From Ascaphus truei (taxonomy: Eukaryota > Chordata > Amphibia > Anura > Ascaphidae), in NCBI GenBank assembly GCA_036426205.1, contig CM071571.1, positions 117,415,706 through 117,479,705 on the forward strand: a stretch of DNA of 64,000 bases. The letters are read 5' to 3'. The notes under the pieces are model-generated. The model was given only the letters and a program-made list of their open reading frames with translations. It made no database searches and was not told the DNA's origin. The stretch's first letter is position 1. Every line of letters starts with the position of its first letter. Both the position numbers and the translations under genes were made by a program. Shown here piece by piece: positions 12,087 through 23,622 of the stretch.

Positions 12087-12548
12087 TAATTGTGGCCAGT
12101 TCTTACACAATAAAAATGAGTAAAACCGGAGTAAAACAGAATATCTAATACATTACCAATATATAGTACTAGGTTCTTCAAGAGGTTAGGAAATAGCAAA
12201 TAGGTACAGTAGATCCACGTGTTAGGGATATGATACACCTCTGGAAGGATTCACAAGCGCCACTTATTAAACTATCTTTTCCTCTCTGAAAAAATACCAG
12301 ATGGTCTGGAAAGGCTTTCGTGGGTGTGTCTTATCTCCCATGTATCACTGACACTTTTGAGACTGGCCTCTCTGATAAAAGGGGTCTGTTTAATTACAGT
12401 ACATCTGAGAGTATAAAATACCCAATACATATCTCTCTGCAGTGATGAGAGCAACAATAACCACACCTTGATGTTCAGAGAAGTTTGACAAATACATTAG
12501 TGACAGTTTTATTTCTAATCTGAAGAGGGAAACAAATAATCTGATATT
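12087..12548. other. AT-rich spacer
   Basis: Nothing recognised. Confidence 0.35.
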
Positions 12549-14307
12549 TGTATAGCCTGGAGCTCCCGTGGCTCCTGGAGGCCCCCCTCCCGTGGTGCAG
12601 CACGATCGCGGGTGCTGAAAACCCCGACGGCTGCTTCCAAGGGTGGGGGCTGGAGCAGGGAGCAGCGCGGCTTCTCCTGCCTGCGGCCGGTTGCCGGGGA
12701 CGCGATCGGGCCGTTGCTAAGGCCGCGATCGCGTCTCTATGGTCCCGGCGGCCGCAGAGCAGGGCGCCGCCATTGAGGACCGTCTCGCGCATGCGCAGTT
12801 GTAGCGTTAGCGCGAAAGGCCCCCAGATAGCTCGTGCGAGAGCAGGGAGAGATCAGGACAGTGTAGGGAGAGCCCCAGAGCCCGGGAAAGCTTGCGCACG
12901 CGCAGGGCAGGGGAGAGAAAGCCCGCGAACCCCTAGCCTACCAGGGAAGGCTCTGAGCTGGGACTACATATCCCATGAGCCTCTGTATGCCCCTTGTGAC
13001 ACCAGGGAGCCAATAGGGCTTAGGGAGCTCCTGGGGAAATGGATACATTTGGCGGGCTGGAGCTACGTGTCAGTCAGGAAGAAGCAGAGCAAGGAGGCAG
13101 ACAAGGGAAGGAGGTAGGGTACGGGAGAGAGGGATCCCCTGTACTAGCCAGCACCCCCTTGGCCCAAGATAGCTCTATTTATCCCATATAGTGAGTGTTG
13201 CCAGGGATGCCCTAGAGTAAGGGACCCTGTCACTCAGGTTAGTCGGTTGTTAGTGGGAGTCAGGACTGGGCCTCGTTAGGGGAGTAGGCAGACTCTTAAC
13301 CCCTTAGGCCCCAGATAGGCTCTCCCTCTCCAGTGTATGGTGTAGGTAGGATTGGTTGCTGTGTGTTGTCGCTGCATGTGCTGGGCGCAGTGTGTGCAGC
13401 GTGTGTGGATGTCTGCAGGCTGACGGTGTTAGCTGTGTGTCTGCTGCAGGCTGGTAGTATCTGGGAGTTAGTAGCTAGGTGTTAGGAGTAGCTATATGTT
13501 AGGGAGGATTAGGGACTTGGGTAGCTAGGGGAGTGGGGCAGGGTACTACTCCACAGGCCCTAGGAGATTTCCCCAAGCCATCCCAGGTTGCGGTTCATCA
13601 GGGACAGGCCCTAGGTTAGGGTTCCTGTCACGTTAGGGTTAGTTAGGGATAGATAGGGAGAGCGGCGGTTGCTGTTCCCGTGATTCGGTTGCTGTTACCG
13701 TGAGACGGTGGTGTTCCCGTGAAGCGGTGGGACCCTCGTTGGGGTTCCTGGAGAAGTACCTGGATAGGATCAGACGGATGCATCGCACGTCTGACCCTTT
13801 GAGAAGAGTGTTGCAGGCCCGAGCATCGGAGTGCTCGGAAGGTACCTCTGAATTATATGTGCACCAACAGGCCTATTAGTTCATAGTGACTGCGCAGTCA
13901 CCCACGACCTCCGTAGGAGTACGGGACATTGGGTGTGGGGGATTACAGGACACTGGGTGGGAACACCAGACATTGGGCCTGAGGTGATAAGGTTAACATG
14001 TTATGTAATGTGTGATATGTGTGTTAGTAAAGTCATATAGTTAATATACATGCTGTCGTGTAAGTGAGTATTATTGTGATTGTCCTGCGAGGAACCACTC
14101 CCCCTCTGGTGGGAGCCATCGCAGGTGGAGGCGCTGTACCGAGAAGATGTTGTAAGTGATTACCCCTAGTATAATTACCCCAGGTTCCCCGTGGCGGAAG
14201 CTCAGCCCTCCTGTGAGCCAACAGGTAATGCACCACACCTATGGTAACACCGTATGTTCCTTGCACCCACATCAGATCTGCGATTGGGGGGGGGAATACC
14301 CGTTACA
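12549..14307 (+). mobile_element. LTR-like family F, copy 2 (plus strand)
   Basis: Begins TGTATAGCC and ends CCCGTTACA. The 5' third is CpG-rich and contains GCGCATGCGCAG (12789) and GGACTACATATCCCATGAG (12961), which look like NRF1 and ZNF143/SBS promoter motifs. The 3' part has 'GTTAGTAAAGTC', then TGGAGGCGCTGTACC (14126), a module shared by all long copies. A 189-codon open frame at 12548-13117 is a by-product of the CpG-rich sequence, not a gene. No target duplication was found. Confidence 0.55.
12785..13000 (+). promoter_or_regulatory. promoter-like core with NRF1- and ZNF143-like motifs
   Basis: TGCGCATGCGCA-like and ACTACAAYTCCCA-like motifs lie about 170 bp apart. Matching pairs occur in family F copies at 21768-21831 and, reversed, at 28182-28252. 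Both motifs are known from vertebrate CpG-rich promoters. Promoter activity here is inference. Confidence 0.4.
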
Positions 14308-14840
14308 TTTGCAATACAGATATCTTCTCGTATTATATATCATTATACATGAGTACTTCTGCCCCTTACACATTTGTACTTGATATTATTATGGGTTATG
14401 AATTATTTTATCTAATGTGAATCTGTAATGATAACTAATAGTGTTTTTCTGTCACCTCTGCATCTGCTGGACAGGGAATGTCTCAGGACTTTACGACATC
14501 CTCTGAAGTTTGGCCCCCAGCATGTAATGTAGAATAACATCTGCTAAATGTCATGTGTCACTTTAATGTAAACATGGCTGACCTAAATTGTTTCATTGTA
14601 ATTATTTTTCCCCACAATATCGACAGGCACATACTGTACTCATAAAAACCTGTGACACACATTTTTTAAACAAATACAGCATTTCTGATAAGCTTTAAAC
14701 CTACCTTTCTGCATTCCTTTAAGTGCATATTTCAGTTATAGAAATAACATTTCAACATATTTTCCTTTCTAATCATGCAGTTAAAAATATCACACCCAAG
14801 TATAATAGATATGTGCCGATTTATTTTGTTTTTCTTTGGT
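14308..14840. other. AT-rich intergenic sequence
   Basis: Nothing recognised. Confidence 0.35.
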
Positions 14841-15395
14841 TGATTTCACATACACAAAGCTCTCAGCCACGCTGCCTTTATCTCAGCCCTCATCCTCAAA
14901 TATATCCTTAAATGCCCCTATGTTCTGCCTATGACCTCCAGCTTTCCTTGTTACATCCTCTCACTCCGGCCTACAAGACTGCTCCGAGCTGCACGCTCTC
15001 TCTGGAATTCACGACATACACCATCAGACTCCCCCAGCATTAAGACATTTAAAAACTCCTTGAATATTCCCCTGTGCAAGGAAGCCTATCTGGCATAACC
15101 CCAACATCCACTACCCCCTCCAACCTTATTATTACCAGCTGTGTGAATGGACCAAACTCCACTCTAACACCCCTTAACATGCTCAGCCCCAAACCTTAAT
15201 GGGATGAGCTACGTGACTGGACCATACTCCACCCTGAGTCATACTCCATCCCATAATGAGCAGTCACTTTATGTTTGGTTTCAACATTGACCTTTATTCC
15301 CACTAGGTTGTAATCTGTCATGAGCAGGGCCCTCATTTACTTCTGTTTCTGTTTGTTCTTTTTTGTCCTTATTTGGTATGTCATTCTGTTTATGT
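14841..15395 (+). pseudogene. LINE 3' end (CR1/L2/Rex-like), C-terminal coding remnant and tail
   Basis: Near 14975-15095 a frame reads 'LLRAARSLWNSRHT', then 'SDSPSIKTFKNSL' and 'LCKEAYLA' before a stop. That is the conserved extreme C-terminus of many CR1/L2/Rex-type reverse transcriptases (LWN...FK..L). The rest is 3' untranslated tail with 'GTTGTAATCTGTCATGAGCA', similar to the common vertebrate 'TTGTAAGCTCT' tail. No reverse transcriptase core is present. Confidence 0.55.
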
Positions 15396-15399
15396 AATA

Positions 15400-15699
15400 C
15401 AGGAGGGCCTCACTAAAACGGCGGGTTCCGTTCTGAGGACCCGCCGTAAAGCGAAAATTGGCGGAAAGTGGAACCGGTGATTTTCGTTAGTAGCACATGC
15501 GCAGACCGGCAATGCGCCGTTCTGAGCATGCGTGACAGTAAGAAACACCTCCATTCCGCGCATGCTCGACCCCGGGCCGGCCCGTTTTGCGCATGCGCGG
15601 ACATGGCGGTGACATGCGGCGACATGGCGGACTCCTTCTCGGCACAGCCGTATCGGCGGATCGCCGAAAAGCGGAGCACTGAGAAGCGGGGCCCTGCTG
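15400..15699. mobile_element. Tigger-type MITE 2
   Basis: CAGGAGGGCCTCACT at the left and its imperfect complement ...GGGGCCCTGCTG at the right bound 300 bp, flanked by TA (15398-15399 and 15700-15701). The left subterminal sequence, GGCGGGTTCCGTTCTGAGGA with 'GTAAAGCGAAAAT', is a familiar Tigger/pogo MITE layout. It lies exactly at the edge of the inverted-arm element starting at 15702. Confidence 0.75.
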
Positions 15700-16674
15700 T
15701 ATACAAAAGTTTGCAAAAGATAACAGAGCATAACTGATGGCATCCAAACTTTAGAAAAAAATCATGAAAAGGAAAGTGCGTTTTCCATAGAAAAATATTT
15801 ATTTATTGGTCATGGGACAAAACATAGCAAGAGCATTGCCCTACAAACATGTTTCAAGCTAAAAGAAGCACTTTCTCAAGGTATACATATCACATCATCC
15901 ACACTGTATTTATAAGTAAATGGTAAGATAACTCACCAATCATAAAACATACCTGGGATCCACCCCACAGCTCACCCATCAGCACCTGGCGTTTCCTGAT
16001 GACGCGCGTTTACCGCCGCGTCGAACCCGCTAGCCCCTCCCTCCTAATCCAAAGTAACAGTGAGCAACAGCATGAGTGGTTTGCGCTTGTGCTTGTTTAA
16101 CAAATGGAATGTGCCCACAGAGCAGGGAGGCATCAAACCAGGAGGTACGCGCTCGCGCAGTAACTACCCCTGGTGTGCTCACCGTAATGCATGATAGGGC
16201 ATGACCGGAGAACAGGGGAACAATATGAAGAGCAGGGGCGCATGTGTACTATAGCGACACCTACCACGGGCACATGCACGTGGCGTCCCATATACAAAAT
16301 AATAAATCTTTATTAACAAAATACAACATGATAAAAGCATATTAAAAGAAACAAACCATCAATGTCAATAATGACACTTAGGGGGCCATGTACTAAGCTC
16401 AATGGGTTTGCGTCCAGATAAAAGAAAAAAGCACGTTCATTAAAAAGTGAGGCCGGAGACGTGATTTACTAAGGCCTTGATGTAATTTTTTTACGTACGT
16501 GTTCAAAACAGCCACAGCGTACGTGTTGGTTTTTTCCTCCTGCTAGCGTTCTTAAACTTCACGTTCGCTAGCTGATAGAAAAATGAAGCCGCATGTAACA
16601 TTTGCATGGAGTTTTGCCATCTCCATGCAAGGCTGTTACAGGCGATCGTACACTAAATAAATACATTTGAATAA

Positions 16675-16941
16675 TAGTGTACATGAGCAGGGGGTCTCAG
16701 GACATGAACCGCATTATTTTCAGGTCTGGGGGACCCCTACTTCAGGAGGTACAGGCCCCGTTTTGTGCTGCCGGTATCCACTGTAATTTTTAAGCTTCCG
16801 CGTCACGTGACCGGGAAATGCACATTCAGCAGGGGATACTGGCACCCCATAAAGGGACCTGTTCTCCTGAAGAAGGGGGTCCCCGGACCTGAAACCAATG
16901 CTGTTCAGCTCTGAAGACCCTATGCTCATTGACAGTACTAT
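16675..16941. repeat. foldback palindrome, copy in element D
   Basis: Arms of about 115 bp (GTGTACATGAGCAGGGGGTC... and its complement) surround a centre with 'GTCACGTGAC'. Near-identical foldbacks lie at 34281-34585 and 49395-49698, each inside a Harbinger-like copy. Confidence 0.8.
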
Positions 16942-17241
16942 AAAAGCAAACGTAAGCATGAATTTTTATATTTGCTCATTTCCACGCTAAGCCAATTATG
17001 GTCCCCTGAGGTTTCTGTATGTCCCCTTAGTTTCCTGGGGTATCTGTGGGAGAGACCATGGAAGTAGTGAATCCATTCAATATAATATTGTTGTCAATTA
17101 CTGTGTGTGTGTGTCATATATTTTTTTGTTGGGACATGGTAGTGTTTTTAAATGCTGAAATGCTGACATCATCAATTTAGGCAATCACATGAAAACAATA
17201 GTAATCACACTTGCGGCCAACTATTTTGGAGGGATACCCTA

Positions 17242-17247
17242 TATAAA
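17242..17247 (+). promoter_or_regulatory. TATA box
   Basis: TATAAA in CCCTATATAAAGCG, about 245 bases before the ATG of the Myb-like ORF. Copy C has the same CCCTATATAA context at 47785, supporting a shared element promoter. Confidence 0.55.
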
Positions 17248-17490
17248 GCGTCCATTTTGTTCAGCCAGTGTGGGTGTTGTTGTGAGGAGAGATAGAGTGG
17301 AGTTGGTGGTAGTAGGAGAGAGTTGGTGGTAGTAGGAGAGAGTTGGTGATTTGTTGGCGATTATTGTGTGAGTTGTCTTGTGTTATTATATTTTGTTTAT
17401 CTACTTTTTTGTATTGTTACTGTGATTGAACTTTGTTAGTGTGTCATTTTGATTTATATTTGTTTTTTGTGAGTGACTGAAATCGAGAGG

Positions 17491-18058
17491 ATGAGTGGAC
17501 GTGGGAGTGGACGTGGGAGTGGACGTGGGAGTGGATGTGGACGTGTGAGTGGTGCGGTGGCTGGTGGAGTGGTGGAGCGTGGGAGTGGAGGAGGTGCGGT
17601 GGCTTGTGTAGAAGTGGTGGGAGCGTGGGAGTGGATGTGTGCCGGTGCTGGTGGAGTGGTGGAGCGTGGGAGTGGAGGAGGTGCGGTGGCTGGTGGAGTG
17701 GTGGAGAGTAGGAATAGAGGAAGTGCAGTGGCTGGTGGGATTGGGTGAGTGGGGCAGCATGGGAGAGGAGTGAGACGTACAGATACTGTCCGTCCTGCCA
17801 GGGCAGGTACGTCCCGTGATGATACTCCAGGTGGGGAAGTGCAGGTGGGTGAGGGTAGCGGGAGTACTGGACAGGGAGAGAGGGACACTGCTCACCATAC
17901 GAACAGTGATGCGGAAGAGGATGGAAGTGATGAGGGGCCATCAACAAGCCAGGCGCGGACGGAGGGCCTAAGAAACCCCTGCTTTACCCATTGCGAAAAT
18001 GACATTCTGGTTGAAAGTGTCATGGATTCCTATGAACAACTCTATGGATCATTAGCAT
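17491..18058 (+). pseudogene. Myb/SANT-like protein remnant of a Harbinger element
   Basis: PIF/Harbinger elements usually encode a Myb/SANT-type DNA-binding protein that helps the transposase enter the nucleus and bind the ends. This frame starts at ATG 17491 with a low-complexity Gly/Arg/Ser region ('MSGRGSGRGSGRGSG'), passes through acidic and Ser-rich sequence ('SDAEEDGSDEGPSTSQ'), and reaches 'ENDILVESVMDSYEQLYGSL', which fits the first helices of a SANT-like domain. A TGA at 17746 breaks the frame, which is otherwise continuous on both sides; it could be a decayed CGA codon. A GTAAG donor follows at 18059, so later exons were probably spliced on, but none is recognisable downstream. The protein is not functional as it stands. 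Confidence 0.6.
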
Positions 18059-18766
18059 GTAAGATTTTATTTTCAATTATTCTATAACAATATAGAAAGT
18101 ATGTTGTATAGGCCGCACTATCTAATGTATGAACTATATTTGACATGGGTAAGTTGTGGGTGCTGTGGAATAATGAAGAGACCTCTAATCACTCTTAAGT
18201 ACCTATAGAACATAAAAAGTGTTCTCCGCACTCATAATGAATACTAAACAATCAATGATACTTTAATTGCTGATATATATGAATGAGTAAAAGTGAGGAT
18301 TATTAATTGTCAATGTGCCTAAAAACTTTAATCTCATACAATTAACAGAAGGGGGAGGGATGATGAGGGAAGGGGGAAAAGTGACATTATTAAAAAGTGA
18401 GGGATATGATAAACACATCCCTAACAGAGAAGGAAGTGGTTGCGATGAGACACAGGGGAACGTGACGTTTCGTGCTCACTTACCCCTTTTACAGGCCCAT
18501 TATCATAGTCTCCACAAAGTGGGACTATGGTACTTACCGACTCCCTCACAGTAATTTCATCACAGTGTTAAAAGAAATGCTATCAAGATGCCATAAATGT
18601 TTATGCAAGACATGCGTAACGTTACATTGAGTTGGTAAACATGTATGCTATAACAGAGTTGTGCAGCTGATTGGGCACATGTAATTTGTCAGGAATGCGC
18701 GCATGACATAGCCTAATAGGTCTCTGTAATTATATGTACATGTTGTTAAAAAAAATGTTATATTAA

Positions 18767-18866
18767 TGTAACGGGGTTTCCCCCACCCAATCGCAGATCA
18801 CACGGTGTGGGGGCAGGAAACATACAAGGTTACTCAGGTGTGGTGCATTACCTGTTCCCCCCCCCC
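18767..18866 (-). repeat. family F LTR-like fragment
   Basis: TGTAACGGGGTTTCCCCC and the next 80 bases match the reversed 3' end of the copy at 12549-14307, including 'AATCGCAGATC' and 'GGTGTGGTGCATTACCTGTT'. The match stops at a C14/A12 tract. Confidence 0.75.
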
Positions 18867-19081
18867 CCAAAAAAAAAAAGATGTTTTGGAAAATTGTTAG
18901 GCTTTGATATCTGTCGAGAATGTTGTATTAACTAACTGCCTAATAAAAACATTTAAAAAAAAAAGGTGAAATGCAGTATTATCCATATGTGGAAAATATT
19001 ATTTTTTAACAATACTGTACTGTATGTGTTATGGGGTTGTATTAATTTGTATGGATACTTTTATTTGGGGGTGGCACACGA

Positions 19082-19200
19082 TTGCTCCCGCATGCCAACG
19101 GGGAACCCCGAACACCCATGGACCCCCGAACACCCCCGGGACCCCCTTGGGGTCAGACGGGACCCCCGCGGGGTCAGCCGGGGACACTCCCCGGCCTGTT
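19082..19200. repeat. GC-rich degenerate minisatellite
   Basis: Repeated units of the type GGACCCCCGAACACCC. Same style as 3130-3240 and 34680-34945, in a similar position within Harbinger-like copies. Confidence 0.6.
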
Positions 19201-19879
19201 GTATGTGTTTTGCGCATTCCAAAATGTCAAGCAAGAAATTTTTCTTAGCCCAGCTTTTTTTGCGTCTACTTTGAGCTGACGTGTTCTGTTGAACGCAACT
19301 TTCCCGTATGCTAAGGTTGCGTTGCTCAGTGCATCCCGCTTAAGGGCAGAATTTAACGCAAACAGGGTAACGAACGACCAAAGTTGGACTCAGAAAAAAT
19401 TCCGGAAAAAAGTCAGTTTTAGAGCGCAAAGTGCCTGTTTGCGTTGCTTAGTGCATCGTGTTCAGCGCACCGTCACATTCTAAGAGCACTTTGCGCTCTA
19501 AAAGTGACTTAACGGAGCTTAGTACATGACCCTCTTACTTTGAAAAAGATGGTTTATATGATAGTATAACTATACATATGTAATTTAACACCTAAAGCTA
19601 CATTTTTATGGAGCTGCAGATCCAGATAACTGTTTTTGGGTAATTGCTTAAAAACTGTGTATTGTTTATAAATACAGTGTGGATGATGTGATATGTATAC
19701 CATGAGAAAGCACTTCTTTTAGCGTGAAATGCGTTGGCAGGGCAACACTCTTGCTAAATTTTGTCCCATGACCAATAAATAAATATTTTTCTTTGGAAAA
19801 TGCACTTTCCTTTTCATGATTATTTTCTAAAGTCTGGATGCCATCTGTTGTGCTCTGTTATCCTTTGCAAACTTTTGTA

Positions 19880-20373
19880 TCCTGTATCTTCATGATGTTG
19901 GCACACCTAAGAACACCTAGAACTTGGAAATAGTTGGGCGCTTCAGCATATCAGTGAGTTTTTGCTTGCTACATATTTTCCTGCTTTATTATAAGGACAT
20001 GAGGTACCTGCTTAGGGTGATTTTTTGCCATGGTTTCTGGATATATTGTTTATCATACCTTTGTCTTCTTTATTTGTCGGTTAACCAACCAGGATGTCAC
20101 ACACAGTACCTGTCCTCACACTTTAATACATTATACAGGGTTCGCCTTACGAGTATCAATTTATATACATCATTTTGTATTGTTCTGTATATTGTCTTTA
20201 GCATAACGCATCTTTTTCATTAACTCATTTTATGTAATATACATAACTCTGTACTCCCATTGTACCGCGCTGCAGAATATATGCGGGACATTCCCACATC
20301 TCTACAAGGGACTCCGAAGGACATCAATCTCAAAGACAAATACCCTGTATTCCACAAAATTACACTATGTATG
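19880..20373. other. AT-rich intergenic sequence
   Basis: Nothing recognised. Confidence 0.35.
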
Positions 20374-21162
20374 TGTAGCCCTGTGTAATTTTGGGGTTAC
20401 ATGTCTTTCTCCTCCTGTGCAATAATCCCTGTTAAAGGGCAGGTTGCCAGGAGAAATCGTGGGGTTTGCCCTCACCTACTGTGATGTGTATTATTGGTGA
20501 AGGAAGTGACATCAGACTCTGTGTCCACTGACAGTGACACAGGGGTGGTGCCTACTGAATCTATATAATATGCAGCACTTCCTCAATTTAGGGAGTGTGC
20601 CTCACCATCTGAGTGAGGTGAGTCTATCCAGCAACCTGTCAGGGCTCTGACAGTGTTTGTGGCCCTCCCTCTAGGGAGTGGTGTGGGAGACTATACCTAT
20701 TACTTCATTAGGGAGTAAGGGAAGAACTAGACCTGCTTTCAGGGCCCTTGCCTGGGAGTGTATGGTCAGGGACTTCCTTTGGGTTGGCAACCTGAAATGA
20801 GTGGATAGACGACCAGACACTATGATGGGCGGCTGCCCATGTCTGCTGTTAATAAAGGATGCCAAAGAGAAAGAACGCTTCTGTCCTGATTGTGGAGTCA
20901 GTTGGGAACGAGGTTCTCTTTCAGAGACTCCTACCTACTACGCTGGGGGTCTGGAAGAGATGGAGGCGCTGTACCATGAGTGAATATAACTCAGAAATAG
21001 CTCATAAGCCAGTCCTGATGCCATTCCCCATAATACCATCAAGCAGGAGACTCAGGAGTCCTGTAAGCCAGCAGGTGCACCACACTATAGCCATGTGTAA
21101 CCAGAGTAGTATTTCTCTAGGGGACCCTATCTGCAATTGGGGGGGAGGGGGAACCTGTTACA
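20374..21162 (+). mobile_element. solo LTR, family F, copy 4, with target duplication
   Basis: Starts TGTAGCCC and ends CTGTTACA, flanked on both sides by TATGTATG. That supports insertion with a 4-bp (TATG) or longer duplication. A TATA-like CTATATAATA (20561) and an AATAAA (20851-20856) are spaced as in an LTR. The conserved TGGAGGCGCTGTACC lies at 20960. The 789-bp length is shorter than other copies, and the 5' half diverges from them. Confidence 0.65.
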
Positions 21163-21566
21163 TATGTATGTACAGTATATTTTTGTGTATATTGCAGCAA
21201 CAATGCATGCAACACTTTATAAAATAGGGCAAAACAATGAATTATTTGATACATACTTTAATCACAGACAACAGGAAACTAAATACCTGCCCCACAGAGC
21301 GTATACTTCCCTGGGTACATCCATACATCTGGCATTATACTTTACATCACTTGTCAATTTAATTTGATTACACATTTGTTCATAGTATGTTTTAATATAA
21401 GCCCAATTGAGGATTGCGGAGTAGATTTAATGATCTTCTATTATGTGTCTGATGAGAAAAATGCCCTCCAACAAATTTGCTTGAAATTCTATACATAAAA
21501 TGCTGCTAGCCTGCTGGTGCTCACGGGGCAAAATAATTACTTATAAAAACAAAATCAATGTGTTAG

Positions 21567-22764
21567 TGTATGTGGCCATGTCCCCCCTGGGTCCCTCTTG
21601 TCCCCTGCTTCCCTCCACGTAGTGAGGGGAGGGTAGCAGGTGCACACAGCGGGTGCCGGGAGATGCGGGGAGAGCGTGGCATCCCGGGAGGTGACCAAGT
21701 CGCCGGCGGCTCCTTTTGCAGGGTGCCGCCATCTTTTAGGCAGCCGCACATGTACAGTGCAGTTGCGCATGCGCAAGAGAGCCAGAGCGGCAGCCATTAC
21801 AGTAAGGTGATCCACAGGGACTACAATACCCAGCAGCCACTGGGGCTGCTAGATCACATAGCGCGAAACAGCCAATCGGGCTGCAGCAATCCCCTGCAGC
21901 CAGGATAGATACATTTGCCGTGCTGCAAGCCATGCCAGTCGGAGCTGGGACATCAGAGGGTAAGGGTGTAGGGGCAGGGTGTCAGTTGGCCCCTGCACTA
22001 GGCCAGAGATCCCCTGTTAGGCCCCAGCTAGGCCCTCACTCCCACATAGTTTGTGGCTGCTATAGGGACAGGCTCCTTAGACAGGGACACTGCCCGGCAA
22101 AGCATCATTACTGTCAGGGACCCAGCAGAACGCCGCGCAGCAGTTGCAGCCCATGGTCTGGGACCAGACCACCACCGCAAGGCACAGAGACTATCTTCAC
22201 AGTGGGACACTAATGCCAGATACCACCACACGTGGAGCAGACGCATTAGCTGACGATGACGCCGTGGGACGGATGGTTCTCTTCTTTCGGTGATACCGGG
22301 TGCAAGAGCACCTGGCAGGTATCCCCATCTACAAGTGCACCAACAGTAACATGCGGGTGTGGGCAACGCAGTCACAGGTGGGTTGACTCTGTGGACACCA
22401 GGGTGGTTGGGTGTCCAGGGGAACCTCAGTACTTTGGGGTAAACTCCCCGGGGTGTAGACACGGTGTTTGGAGCACGGTGTGGGGGTATGGCCCTGTGAG
22501 GCCTGAGTAGTTCTGTTATTACTCTTCTTATGCGTTCAGTAAACTTGTGGTATCATAACAGTGTGTATTTCTTACATTGTATCCTGTGACAGGGTTATCC
22601 AACACTGTTAGGATCCTGCGCAGATGGAGGCGCTGTAACCAGATGGATCAGGTACACCCCAGGCTCCCAGCAGAGGAAGCTCAGACCTCCTGTTAGCCAC
22701 AGGTAAAACACCACACACACAGTAGCCGCCATATCTCCCAGGGGGTGGGGGAAAGTGCGCTACA
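21567..22764 (+). mobile_element. LTR-like family F, copy 5
   Basis: Begins TGTATGTGGCC and ends GTGCGCTACA. It holds TTGCGCATGCGCAAGA (21763) and GGGACTACAATACCCAG (21816), a 'TTCAGTAAACTTG' polyadenylation-like region, and TGGAGGCGCTGTAACC at 22625. It is colinear with the reversed copy at 25875-28410, apart from that copy's insert. Confidence 0.6.
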
Positions 22765-23588
22765 TTTATTTGCTGGAACTGCCTCTCTTCATGTATGTAA
22801 CATTTACTGGGTGAACCAACACTCACCACTTTGCTGTCTACGGGATCTGTCTGATATTCTGGTGCTCAAGTCTGGGATCCACACCTTCTAGATCCCAATG
22901 GAATATGTACACAAAAAGTATTTGGTGACCAGCACTCAAAAAAGATTAGCAGGACATGTCAGTGTTGCAACACTAATGTCACTTTTACTGGGTTAATAAT
23001 TCGGGCATAGTATACTGTATATCAGGGCAGCATATTGAAACAATCCAGCAAAGTTTCAGGATGTGCCTAGAAGTGTAACAAGCCCTGAGCTAAAATTAAT
23101 TTATTGCTCAGCACTAAAATAAATTTCCTTAATGTCAGAACAAATGAATACAAACCATGTTGCCTTACATGAGCTTAAAACAATCAATACAATGATTCAC
23201 ACAATGCATCTAAAAAAAGGCAAATCAATATAATGTACAATATTATTAATAATAGTTATCTCAAAGTCAAGGGAACATGCAAAACTATGTAAGCTAGGGC
23301 TCTGACATTTCTTTTAGTGGTAAAAAGTTAAAATAATATGCAAAATATATACCAAAAAATGTGAATGCATTAAATCCCATAATGATTATGTCATGTTTTA
23401 CCAAAATAGAGGACATTTTGTATACTTTTGTGACAATTCCTTAAAGTTTCCCAATACAAACACAGGTAATAATTTGAATATGAAGCTCCTATGAGAGAGA
23501 ACTGGATCTTTTTATGCCGACTGTTTATTCTAATGGCTAGTGGCAGAAAAAGATACATTTAATATTAAAAATATAATAATTAATTATA

Positions 23589-23622
<34 letters not shown>

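Larger units (their letters stand above)
16381..19534. mobile_element. PIF/Harbinger-type DNA transposon, 3.15 kb, copy D
   Basis: The ends are inverted: GGGGGCCATGTACTAAGCTC at the left and GAGCTTAGTACATGACCCTC at the right. TTA flanks both sides (16378-16380 and 19535-19537), the 3-bp duplication expected of PIF/Harbinger. Inside are a foldback palindrome (16675-16941), a TATA box, a Myb/SANT-like gene remnant (17491-18058), a family F fragment (18767-18866), and a right half shared with copy A. The DDE transposase gene is absent, so it is an internally deleted, non-autonomous element. Confidence 0.8.
15702..19879. mobile_element. element with about 215-bp inverted arms, split by a Harbinger insertion
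   Basis: The left arm (15702-15919) and right arm (19667-19879) are reverse complements, starting TACAAAAGTTTGCAAAAGAT and ending with its complement. Each arm carries a decayed form of the hammerhead-like motif (CTTGAGAAAGTGC...TTGAAAC in the left arm on the minus strand; GAGAAAGCAC...GTGAAATGCGTTG at about 19704 on the plus strand). A Harbinger element occupies 16381-19534, so the original element was about 1 kb. The arm layout resembles the palindromes at 9084 and 56773; relation to Penelope-like elements is inference. Confidence 0.6.

Noticed and set aside
12475..13117. Overlapping 105- and 189-codon frames on both strands
   Set aside because: They lie in the CpG-rich promoter-like core of an LTR-like repeat, where stop codons are rare by composition; related copies do not keep the frame.
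14126..14140. TGGAGGCGCTGTACC as a tRNA primer-binding site next to an LTR
   Set aside because: It does not match a vertebrate tRNA 3' end I recognise beyond TGGAGG, and family F sequence continues another 180 bp to its TG...CA end.
17401..17947. Three overlapping minus-strand frames rich in His/Pro/Ser/Thr
   Set aside because: Mirror of the Gly/Arg/Ser repeat in the Myb-like exon; repeat composition keeps all frames open.
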